A DNA stretch of 64,000 bases, taken from Natronosporangium hydrolyticum. Its GTDB lineage: Bacteria; Actinomycetota; Actinomycetes; Mycobacteriales; Micromonosporaceae. The stretch is taken from NCBI RefSeq assembly GCF_016925615.1, contig NZ_CP070499.1, forward strand, positions 620,001 through 684,000, given 5' to 3'. Positions 12,001-24,000 of the stretch are shown piece by piece. The position numbers and the translations under genes are program-made. The notes below the pieces were generated by a model that was not told where the DNA came from, did no database searches, and was given only the letters and a program-made list of their open reading frames with translations. The stretch's first letter is position 1; each line of letters starts with the position of its first letter.

Positions 12001-15000
12001 AACCGTACGATGTGGTCGCTGCGGCACCGGTCGAGACGGCCTACGAGGACGGGACGGTCACCTGGCGGGTGACCTTCCGTGACGGTCGTGAGCAGGTGAT
12101 CCGGTTCCGGCTGGCAGCCGCGGACGGCCGCGTCGCCGTCGACTCCGGCCCGGACGGGGTGGTCGAGGTGGCGTTGCCGTCGCCACCCACCGATCCGGGA
12201 CAGCGCCGGTTGCGGACCTCGCTGCTGCTGGCGCAGCCGTTGCAGGAGGTGCACCAGGCGGCGCCGGCCCCGCCCGATATCACCGCTACCGAGGTGCCGG
12301 GCAGCGAGTTCCATGGGCATGGCCGGGCCGCGGCCGATCCGGCGGCGGTGCGGGCGATCGCCGAGGCTGAGCTGGCGCAGCGGTGGGAGCGGCTGCCGGC
12401 GGATCTGCCGCTGCGGCAGCTGCGGGTGGAGGTTGCCACGGTGCCGGCCGAGGCGCTGCCCGCACCGGGCGGCCATCGGGCGGTGGCGCGATCGGTGCCG
12501 GTCGACCCCGACGGCAGTGATCTGCCTGCCGGCACGGTCCCGCCGGCGGGGGGTGGTTACCGGATCGAGGTCTCCGAGCAGGCGGCCGATCTGATCGTGC
12601 CTCGGGCGGTGGCGCACGAGCTGGCCGAGCTGGTGACCGTCACCGCGCGGTCGGATCGGGGCGAGCCGGCCCGGTCTCCGGACCTGTTGCGGCCCGGGGG
12701 CCCACCGCCGGGCGCGGAGGCGCGGCTGAGCCCGCACGATGTGGGCCGGCTGGCCGAGGCCGAGGCGCTCGCTGCGCTGCTGGCCGATCCGCAGACCCGG
12801 GACCACGCGATGGCTGAGCTGGCCACACTGCGAGCGCATCTGGGCCTGACCGACGGCGAGCCCGGTGCGGCAGCCCGGCGGGAGTTGGTGGCCGGAGTGA
12901 CCACCCCGGCCGTCCAGGAGGCGCTCTTCCGGAGCGCCCCGCTCATCAACGGTCCGCCGCTCGACCCGGGGCAGCTGCCGGCGGACCTGCGCGGTATCTA
13001 CGACCAGCTTGGCGACTCGCGTGCTCGCAGGCAGTTCGCCGGCATGTATACCCGGATGGGAGGCCGGGTCGACCGGCTCGGCCAGGTGATCGCGGGGATG
13101 AGCAAGAAAGCGGCAGGCGCCGGCCGAACCCTCACCGACACGTTGGCGGAGCGGTACGACAAGAGTCTGTCCATCCCGCTCCCGGCGGAGTATCAACAGG
13201 CGATCTCCGGGCACCTGGGCCAGCTCCACGCCCTACGTTCCCGGTTGGAGGCTTTCCTCCGGGCGCACCCCGAGGTACGGGTCGCGGAGGGCGTGTGGGG
13301 GAGGCTGAACAGCTGGAAGAAGGCGCTGGACCTTATGCGGCACACCGATCGCCCGCCGGGGCTGGTGAGCACTCGCGGGCTTGCAAACCTCATGTCGGGC
13401 ATGGCGGGCGAGCTCAGCGTCGCCGAGCAGTCCGAGGGTGTGATCGCGATCAGGCAGCAGGTGGCGGCGACCACTCCAGACGGCGAGCAGCTCGGCAGCG
13501 ATGCCGACGTGATCGCCGAAGGCGGCCGGCTCTGGCTGGAAGTCAAGAATCTCCCGCTATTCGAGGTCGCGAGCAGCAACCACCAGAGCGCTCTGTCCCA
13601 GGCAGAGATCCAGCTACGAGTTATCGCCCTCAACCGCGACTACTGGGTGGACGGTGCACCGCCCAGACTGGAGTGGCATTTCCTCAACGGCGTCTCGCCG
13701 CGGGTAGCCGAGGACTTGGAGCGGCTGCGGATCGCTGATCCGACCACCGGGGCCGAGCTGCCGTACCGGGTGACCGTGGTCGGGACCCGGGTTGTTCCCG
13801 GAGCGTCGGGTGACGGTGGGCCGGGGCGGTCGCGCACCGCCACCGAGTTACCGGGGGCGCCGGCCGACGGTGGCCCCGCCGACCCGGCCGGCGTCGCCGC
13901 GGCGGTGAGCGAGGCGTTGCAGGCGCTGGCCGTCCCCTTCCGCGCGCTGCCGGACGGCGCGATTATCGTCGAGCCGCCCGGGGCCGACTACGTACTGCGG
14001 TTCGCCCCCGGTGAGCCCGGAGACGGTCGGCGGGCGCAGCGGAGCCTGGGTGAGCATCCCTTGAGCGGGAAGCAGGTCATCGACGTCACGGTTGCGGAGC
14101 GACTACCGGCGGGCGAGGCGTACGAGCCGAGCGGTCCAACCCAGCGGGACCTGTGGGTACGGCGGATCGTGGCGCACGAGCTGGCCGAGGCGGCGGCGGT
14201 CGCGGCCGGCAACTCCCGGGCGCGGGTTCGGGAGCTGATGACCGACCAGGCGGCCCACCCAGCGGAGGCGCTCGGTCCGGGAGATGCCGCCTCCCGGCCG
14301 GCGACGCTGAGCCCGCACGACCGGGGGCACGTCGCGGAGGTTCGAGTTCTCGCCGAGGAGCTGACCGCACTACGGGAGGCCGGCAGCGATCCGGCCGCCC
14401 CGATCGTTCGGGAGGTCTCGGCTCAGCTCGGGCAGCTACTCGATGTGCTAGGGCTGGGCGCTGATCAGCGCCCGCCGGATGTGCAGGCGAGGCTTCGCCT
14501 GTCTGATCTGGATGAACAGGCCGTCGCGCTGATTGCCGAGCTGCGCGGAGCAGCTGCGGCCCCGCCGGGGCGGACCGGGGTACCGCTTCGACTGGGAGTG
14601 ACCGCGGCGGTGACGGCGACGGTGGACCGGTTGGTGGGCGAGCTCGGGCTGCTGCCGCCAGCGCGGCTGGTCACCGACGACTCCGGGGCCGGGCAGACGC
14701 TGGCGGTCTCCGACGCTGACGGGCAATCCCGGTCGGTGCCGGTGCGGGGGGTCCTCGACTGGTTGGCGAACTCCGGTCTGGTGGGCGACCAGTTGCGGGT
14801 CGAAGCGGCGGTGCAGCTCGCCGCCGCGGTCGCCGAGCATGCTGGGCGGCGGCTCGGCGGGGTCTGGGCCGACGGCCCCGAGCTCGCGGTCGCCCGGGTG
14901 CTGGCCAGGTTGGCAGGCGAGCCGACGATCTCCCAGCCAGCGGCCGGCGGCGCGTACCAGCGGGCGTTGGTCGGTCGGCTGGATGAGCTCTCCGCCGAGC

Positions 15001-18000
15001 AGCTCTTTACGCTGCTCGGGGAACCGTTGCCGGGGCCGGTAGCGGGGGCGCTGCCGGAGCGGATCGCCGCAGCGATGCTGGATGAGTCACTGTGGCGGCT
15101 GACCAGGGCGGGTCCCTCGCCGCTGGCGGAGCGCGCGGCCCGGAACGCTGATGGTGGCCTGACCCTGGTGGACGGTGTCCGGCGGCGGCAGGTGCCGGGC
15201 GAGCAGGTCGCCGACATCGAGGCGTGGGTGGCGGGCCGGATTGACGAGGGGGCAGAGCTGCCGGCGGTCTGGGCTGAGCTGGCCGCGGTGCTCGGGGCTG
15301 AGCTGGGCCGGGCGCCCCGGGCCGACCATGAGCGGGCGGTCGGGGCGTTGGGGGCGTTGAGTCAGTGGTTGGCCGACCAGCCGGTCGGGTCGCCGAATCG
15401 GGAGGCGGCTGAGCAGCTCGCCGGTGAGGTGATCAGCGGCTACACCCCGACCGCGGCCGACTGGCGGGGGTTGCCGCCGGCGGCCCGGGAATTGTTGGCG
15501 ATCGCACAGGAGTGGCATCGCCGCGATCCGTACCAGGCGCTGCGGCCAGGCCGGCAGGAGCCGCAAGTGGTGCAGCTCGCGGCGGACGTTTCAGCCCTCG
15601 CCGCCGAGCTGGCCGGCGGGGCAGCGGGCGCGGCGAGCACTGGGGAACAACGGGCGGCGGAGCTGGCCGACACGGCCCAGCGGTTGGCGCAGGAGCTGAC
15701 CCAGGCGAGCGCCGGGCTGGCGCAGCGAGCGGCCGCCCGTACCGAGGCGCAGCGTGCCGCATCCGACGCGGCAGCAGCGCTACGAGAACAGGCGGTGCAG
15801 GAGGCGCAGCAGCACGACCGCTGGGCAGCCGAACGCGTGCGCGCCGCCGAGTTTCTAGGGGAGCAGCAGGAGCGGGTGGCGGCCCGGCATGGGCGGATCG
15901 CCGACCGGTTCGGGGCGGCAGCCGACCAGGCGATGCGGGTCGCCGAGCAGCACCAGCAGCTGGGTGTCGGTCTGCGGGACCTCGCCGATGAGCGGCACAC
16001 CGACCCGGCGGTCCTGGCTGGCCAGCTCGCCGAGCTGGCCACCGGGGTCCAGCGGGAGTTCGCCGGGTACCGGTCGGCGGTGGTGCGGACCTATCCGGTG
16101 ATGCTCGACACCGGGGTCTCCGGCGAACGGTTGCCGATGCGCAACGCCTTGACCGAGCGGGTGAATCAGCTGCTCGCCGCCCACGGCCTGGACACCCCGG
16201 TGCAGCCGGAAGAGCTGCAGCGGATGTTGCGGGCACAGTGGCCGGTCGTGGTGGGCGAAGAGGGTCTGGTCCTCTCGTTCGGCTTCGACAACTCGGTGTA
16301 CGTCCGGATCAACTACCACCCGAACGACATTGTGGAGGTCCCGGACCCGGCGCAGCGGGTGGTGGAGGTCATCCACAGCCAGCTGCCGCAGTTTCCGTTG
16401 GGCAGCCGTCTCTCCGGGGCTGCCGCGAACCGGGTAGGAGCGGCGGGTTACTCCTCGTCGCTCGGCGGGTTGATCAACCTGGCCGCGAGCGCCCTCCCGG
16501 AGGATGCGCCGGTGGCGGGTCTGCTGCGGGAAGGTGGGAGTCGGGCCCTGCTGGACTTCGAGCGGGAGGTGCACCGGCGGTGGACCGTGCACGGCTCGGG
16601 TATGCCCCGTTACACCGTCCGGGCGCAGATCTCCGATCACCGCGGCGACGCCACTGTCTACGATGTGGACGGCTACTTCGCCTTGCAAGCGCGCCCGGCT
16701 CGGGCCGGCGCGGCCTGGACCGACGCACAGGCGGTTACCGCGCCGAGCGAGGGCGACCGCGCCAGCCTCCAGGTGGCGGTGGAGCACACCTACACCGAGC
16801 CGGCCCCGACCGTGCTGGAACAGCTGCCGTCGCGGCCGGTCGACGCCAGGCTGCCCGACCACTCAATGGTCCGGCTCTCCAATCTCGACGAGATCAGCGG
16901 TGAGGTGCTGCGGCTGCTCGGCAATGACGGCGAGATGATCCGGCAGCAGGTGTGGACGATGGTCCGGGAGGAGTTCCCGAACCGCCTGGACCGCGCGGTC
17001 GATCAAACGAACGGCTATGAGCGCCCGATCTACAGCGGCGGCAACCCGGTGGCGATGGTCCGGATCAACACCGAGGTCGAGTGGGTGGCCGAACCGCCCC
17101 GACTGGTCGGCATCCCCAGCGACCAGTCGTACCTGGAGCGGATGCGCATCTCGTACGCCGGATACGACGGCGGGTTCGAGGTCGGCACCGGCCGCAGCGC
17201 CGCCATCGCCCCCGGGATGAGCCTGCATCCGCGGGCCGAGGTGGCGACCGGGCAGGCCCCGAACACCGCGATCAGCGTCCGCTACGCGACCGGCTCCTCG
17301 GGCCGCGAAGGCGTCCGGGTCGGTACCACCTTGTTGGACTGGAACCTGCAACGCAACAGCGGCTTTACCCAGACTTACCGGCTGCAGCTGCGGCACACCG
17401 TCAGCGTGCAGCGCTTCGACACCGGCGACGTGCGCGCAGCCGACCCGGTCACCGGGTATGCGCTGCTGCGGATGGCCGAACACGAGGCCTACCGGTACGG
17501 GCTGCCGGTGGACGCCGCGGCGGTGCGGGAACGCACCGCCGACGGCAGCGCGGTTCGTCGCGCGGACGGCTCGGCGACCCTGCGCGACGATCTGATCCCG
17601 GGCCCGCCGCCGGGTCGGCTACCGCAGCCGCCGGTCTACCTGGGCGCGGACGGAATACCGGGGGCCGGGCCGGCGCTGGTGCGCAACCTGACCGGAGCCG
17701 ATGAGCTGCGGACGCAACTGGCCGCCACCCTCGCCGCCGAAGGGTGGTCGCCGCCGCAGCGGGACGTGCCGGGGGTGCCGGGCCGTTGGGCGGAGCTGAA
17801 CGACGATCCGATGCTCCGCAGTGCCGAGGTCGTCAACCTGCTGGAGTTGGGGGAGCCGCTCGTCGACCGGCTGGAGGGCGGCTATGACCAGGCCGCGCAG
17901 GACGGCCTGCCGATGGAGCTGACCCGTTACCGGCCGGGGCGCGAACCGGAGCGTCTCACGCTGCGGGTCCGGCTGCGGCAAGACTGGGACAACGCGACCC

Positions 18001-21000
18001 CGCTGGGGCACCGCACCAGCGACACCGACGCCAACCGGAGAATGGGTGCCCAGCTCATGTCGCGTCACATCGGCGCCGCCCGCACCGGCGGCGGCGGAGC
18101 GAGCGCAAGCGGCCGGGCCGGTGCCGACGCCGCGTCGATGCCGGGCGGGAACGAGGCGGCGGCCGGTGACGCGAGCATCGGCGCCGCTGGCGACCACACC
18201 CGCCAGGCCGAGCTCAGCTACGGCGACAGCACCTTCCACGTCGACATGCACGAGGGGCAGCCCTGGGGTCATACCGCGACGTTCCGGGTGCCGCACCGGC
18301 TGGAGGTGGTCGAGATCCGGGCCGACGGCACCGAACGCCAACTCGCCGCCGCCGACGGCGCCGCCGAAGTGGGGATCGCCGCCGACCGGCTGCCGAGCGC
18401 GACCGAGCGCGGGGACGACCCGGTCGACGTGCCGTTCGACCGGCCGACCTCCTCGACCGTGCTGCGCCAGGCCACGCTGCAGCTCATAGACGCCTCCGGC
18501 CTGTGGGAGCAGGCCCGCGCCCTGCTCCCGGGCGCGACCACCCCCGGTGCGCCGACCTATTCACACCTTGCGTCCTTCTTGGATACTCGCGGGCTTGCGG
18601 CGTCCCCATGGTGGACCTACGCGACCCACCGTACCGACCTCGCGGTCGATCCCCGGGGCGCTGCCCCGAGCCGGTCGAGCCTGGCGATCCGAGGTGAGGC
18701 CGGCGTGTCGGAGTTCCTCTCCGCCACCGGTCGATGGGGTCTGGACTACGAACTGAACCTGGCCACCAGTTCGATCAGCATCGGGCAGCAGACCTCCGGC
18801 GCCGCCGACGTGGGCGTGAGCGGGAGCCTACGGGAGGCCGGCCAGGTCGAGAACGGTGATCAGTCCGCGGCGCCCGCGGCCGCCGAGGGCACCGCGTCGG
18901 TGACCGGTAGCAGGGTTCGCGGCTCCTCCCGCACCACCGGCGAGACCTTCGGCCGAGACTCGACGACGATCGAGCACCGGCATCTGCACTATGTGTACCG
19001 AGTGCCGGTCGATGTCCACATGGAAGGCAGCGAGCAGCAGGCCGCGCTGGCCGGCTGGGGTGAGCGCCGCACCGCCACCAGCGAGGGCCACATGGTGGTC
19101 TACTCGCTCACCGAATGGCGGGCGCTGGAGCGCTACGCCGCCGGTGAGCTGCCGGTGCCGGTCGACCAGCTCACCGACGCGCTACGCCGGTGGGCCAACG
19201 GCGCGCTGCAGCTGGACCGGCAGACCGTGGTCGGAGTGCTGACCCGGATGCACCAGACCTTCCGGGCCGCCGGCCAGCTGCCCAACCAGAATCAGAACTT
19301 CCTGCCCGCCCAGGTGCTCTACGCGCCGGACGGGCTGGCGGCCACGCTCGCGGCGCGGCTGGAGCAGCTGCTGCCGCCGGAAGTGACGACGCCGGCGGAG
19401 CGGCGGGTGGGCGAGCGGGTCCGGAACGCGGTGGATCTGCTGGCGCAGCAGCCCTACCCGGCGGTCAGGTTGACCGAGAACCTGCACCGCTCACTCGGGG
19501 AGGGCCGGCTGGAGCGGGGCACCGAGCTGTTCCGGCTGGCCGACTCGGAGCCGAGCGCCCCAGACCCGAGCGCCCCGGCACCGGGGGTGGCGCCGACGAG
19601 TCCGCGGACCGAGCCGGTCGACCCGGCGCAGGAGGTGCTCCGGCTCATCGAGCAGGTGGCACCGAACGTCCTCGACCGCCTCCCTGGGCTAGCCCAGGGC
19701 TGGCTCGGGCAGCTCTCGGCGGACAACTGGACCACCAAGCTGGAGCGGATGCTCGGCGATCGTCCGTACACATTCGATTTCCCGGTGCCGGTGGGGGTCG
19801 GGACCGAGACGGTAACGGTCGCCCTCTCCGCCACGCTCTCGCCGGACGGGTGGCAGGTGGGTCGGACCCCGACCGGCCTGGCCGCCCAGGACTGGAGCGG
19901 CAGCCTTCGGGACCTGGCCGAGTTGAGCGGTTTCTCGCACGGCGCTGGGGTCACCGGCGGGGGCGCGGCGACCGGCCCCTTGAGCGCTGGTGGCGCCGTC
20001 AGCCACGGCTTCACCGGCCGGGCGTGGGCGAGCACCCAGGGGTACCGGATTCAGCGGGTCAGCACCTTCGACCCGGTACTGGACCGGATCGGCCGGGACC
20101 TGCGGATCACGATCGAGGTCACCCGCAGCGGGCCCGAGGTGGCGGGGTGGCAGCGCTCAGCCCGCAGCGTGATCGGCAACTCGGTGGTGCAGTTGGTACC
20201 ACCGGGCATGGTCCTGCCCGCGGGCGCCGAGTCAGCCGACCCGGCCGCCGCTACCGGTGAGGCGGCGCGCGCGGCGGTCACCGCCGCTGGCGAGGTGGCC
20301 GTAGCTGCCGCGCTCGACCAGCCGGGCGGGCAGCTGCCGCAGCGCTTCTACGCCACTCGGGTCGAGGCGGACGGCCTTCGGCCCGTCGTCGATTCGGCGT
20401 TGCGGGATGTCCTCGGCGACGACCAAGTCGAACGGTACGCCGCCGCGATCAATCACCAGCTCGGCGTGCTATCGCTCACCGCCGGTCTGGAGCGGATGCT
20501 CAGCCGGGACGGCTACCCGATGGTGAGCCTGCCGCTGTTGCACCAGCCGGGCCGGCTGGTGCAGGTCAAGATTCGGGCTGAACTGGTCGGCGAGCCGAAG
20601 ATTCTCGCCGCTGCCAGGCAGGAAGTCGAGATGGGACAGGACGACCGGATCCAGAACGTCTCCGGTCACGAGGGCGGGTTGGAGCGCTGGCTGCCAGCCA
20701 ACCGGGAAGTCTCCGGCGAGCAGCCGGTCGCCGACGACGGCCTCGGCGGCAACCTGCGTACCGGTGAGTCCAGCGCCCAGACCGAAGTGGTCCGCCGCGG
20801 TGACCGCGACGAGGCGAAGATCTACCAGACCGGGGTCGCCGACAGCGTGGCGAGCCGGGTCCGGTTCACGGTGACCGTGGTGGAGAAGTCGGTCGGCCCC
20901 AATCGGCGGGAGCGGGTACTTCGCGAAGCGGTGCTGGACGAGCCGGTCTACGGCCGGGCCTTCACCACGGTCTTCACCGATGACGCTCCGATCCTGCGGC

Positions 21001-24000
21001 AGCGCCGGGAAGATCCGGCAGCGCGGCTCGGAACCTGGCTGGCTCCGCCGGAGCCGGGCCCGCGCCGCGGGCTCGGCGGGTGGCTGCCGCCGCGCCGGAC
21101 CCCACCACCGACGATTACTGTGGACGATCTGGTCAGCGCCGCGGCTCGGCGGGACGACTATGACCCGGCCGCGCCGCAGCACGCCATCGCGCAGGAGCTC
21201 GCGGAGCGGTTCCCGGCCGCCGGCCGGGAGCGGTCGCCGGTGCCGGTCCGGCTGGTCGCGGGAGCGTCGCTGCCGGCCGACCTTCGGGACAACGGGGTGG
21301 ACCCGCTGCTGCTGGCGAACCAGCTCGCCACCGCCTCCGGCCGCGATCTGGTGGTGGAGCTGCACCACCCGGAGCGACCCGGCCACCGTTACCACGCCCG
21401 CTCCGATGGCCGGCTGGTCCCCGCGCGGCCTGACGGGGGCTTCGCCGCCGCGCGAGCCACCCTCCCGCCGGCGCTGATCCGCCGGGCCAACCTGGCCGGA
21501 CTCCCGCTGCGGGAGATCTTCAGCGAGGCCGGCGGCGACTCCCAGGTCTTCGCCCGGGCGGTCCGCGACCAGCTCGACCCGCCGGCCGCCCCACCCGCCG
21601 ACACCTCGCAGACCGCGACCGCGCTGCCCGGCGCCCCCGGCGGCAGCGACACCCAATGGTCGCGGCCGGCGGAGACCATGCGGATCGTCCGGCAGGCGCT
21701 CGACGGCATGTACGGGCGGTTCGAGGAGCTCTACGTGGCCGCGGACGGCAACGTCATGGCGGTCCCGCGCCGCGCCGGGTACGCGCTCCGGATCGTGGTC
21801 CAGCCGACCGAGGCGGGCCTGCGGGGATACCGGGTCGAGACCGGCGAGTTCACTAGCGACGGTAGGCCGGTCATCGAGGTGGTGATCGCGGACAACCTGC
21901 CGCAGACCGGGGAGCCGATCACGCCGGGGCTATCGGTCCACGAGCTGTGGGTCCAGCGGGTGCTTCGCCACGAGCTCGCCGAGGCGTCCGCGTGGGCGCG
22001 GGAGCGGGCGATTCCAGCGGAGTTCGCCGCTCGCCCGGATGTGTTCACGGCGGCGCATGACCAGCGGCGGATCATGCTCACGCCGCACGACCTCGCGCAC
22101 CTGGCGGAGCTGCGGATGTTGCTGCGGCTGCACGATGAGGCGCGTGACATGGCCGCCAACAGCGGGCTCAGCGAGCTGGAGCGGCAGCTGACGCTGCTGC
22201 TAGACGCCATGGGGACGGTCTCGAACGGCCGGGCCGAGGGCTCGCCCGCCGCCGCCGCGACGGCGCACCGGCGCGAGCTGCTCCAGCAGCGCCTGCCGGC
22301 GCGGTACCACGGGCTGGTGGCCACGCTCGCCGCGCCGGAGACGCTGCTCGCGGTCCAGCAGCAACCACCCGTGGTAACGGCTGCGGTCGAGGGAACCGCG
22401 CTCGCCGACCAGCTCGCGATGCGGGCGATGACCGCGGAGGACCTGGGCCGGTTCCCACCGGGGCGGCTGCGGCCGGTGCGGGTGCTGTGGGAGCTGTTGG
22501 CCGAACGGTGGGAGCCTGGCACCCCCGACCTGCCGCGGCGCGGGGACCCGTTCGTCCGCGGGATCCGGCCGGTCTCGATCAGCCTTACCCCGACCGCGCC
22601 GGTGGCCGAGGGGTCACGTGCGCTGGCGCGGGAGGCGGCCGCCGCCTCGATCACCGCGCTGGTCTATCCCCGCCGTGGACCAGCGGTGCCGGTGACGATC
22701 CAGTTCGGAGCAGTCGGCGACGGTCCCCGGGTACGGGCGGCGGCTCAACTGGTCGCCGATCCGGCTGGCGGCGGTGACCGGCTGCAGGTCACGATCTCGC
22801 AGAACCACCCGGCCAACGCCGAGCTCCTGGCCACGCTCAGCCAGGTGGTCACCGAGGCGGTGACGCTCCAGCGCCGGCACCGCCGGCTGCTGCCGGAGCT
22901 GGTCACCGCCGCGACCAGCGGGCGCTGGCTGGCGCCGGCGCCGCCGGCCGGCGGCGCGGCCGACGTGTTGACCCGGGCGGAGCCGCCGGCCGCGGGAGCG
23001 CGGCTCAGCGCCCGGGACCGCGGGCGGGCCGCCGAGTTGGTGACGAAGCTGCTGCAGGTCACCACACTGGCCGAGACGAGCCCGCTCCTGGACGCGGTGA
23101 GCCGGGGACGGGTTGCCGACGACATCGAGACGATCCGGCGCGAACTCGGACTCACTCCGGGGCAGCCGGGAGCCGATGCCCGGTGGCGGCTGGTCGACGC
23201 GGCGATCGCCCAGGACCACCTGCCCGCGCCGGCCCAGCGACTCCTCGCCGCGCTGCGCGCGGAAGACTGGCGGCCCCAGCTGATCGCCGAGACGCTGTTG
23301 CGGGACCTGGCCCCCAACTGGCCGGTTCACCGGGTACGCCCGGCCGAGGATGGATCGATCGTGCTGGAGCTCGGTGACGGGTGGAGAGAAATCTCCCAGG
23401 TGCGGCTCGTGACCGCGCCGCCAGCGGGGCGCAGTTACATCGAAGCGGTACGCGAGGGCGAGGAGATTCTGGTCGCGATCCCCGAAGACGCGATGACAAC
23501 GGGGCGGGCCTCGACCGTCGCCGAGATCGGGTTGGCCGAGGCCGTGGCGAGCCGGCGACTGTGGCTGCGGTGGCGGTCGCGCCAGCCCACCTACGACCCG
23601 GGGCGCGATGTGCGCGACGCGCTCATGCTGGACCCCGGCCGGTTAGTGGGGTCGGTCCGGAGAGTGCATACGCCCAGCCTCCACCACGACGGGGTGCTCT
23701 CCCTGCTCACCCACCGGCAACCTGGGTGGCTCGAGCCGCCACCGGCGGTCACCGCCGACCGGCTGAGTCGGGTGGTCGCTGCCGGCGGCACCGAGCTGTG
23801 GCTCGGACTTCCGGAGCGGTGGGGCCGGTCGCGAGGTGCCACCGCGGCTGAGCTAGCTGAGCATGTTCGTGCCGGCGCCTGGGCGCTGGAGGATCGCCGC
23901 CGGATACCGGAGCGGATCGATGGCCTCCGCGCGACCACCGCCCGGGAGGCAGCGGCCGAGCAGTCGGGGGAGGACGGTCTCCTGCTACGGATGGCGCTCA

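Noticed and set aside
12600-21990. HELAE motifs as classical HExxH peptidase sites
   Set aside because: The second histidine is replaced by Glu in all three copies, so only a different metal or acid-base site would be possible.
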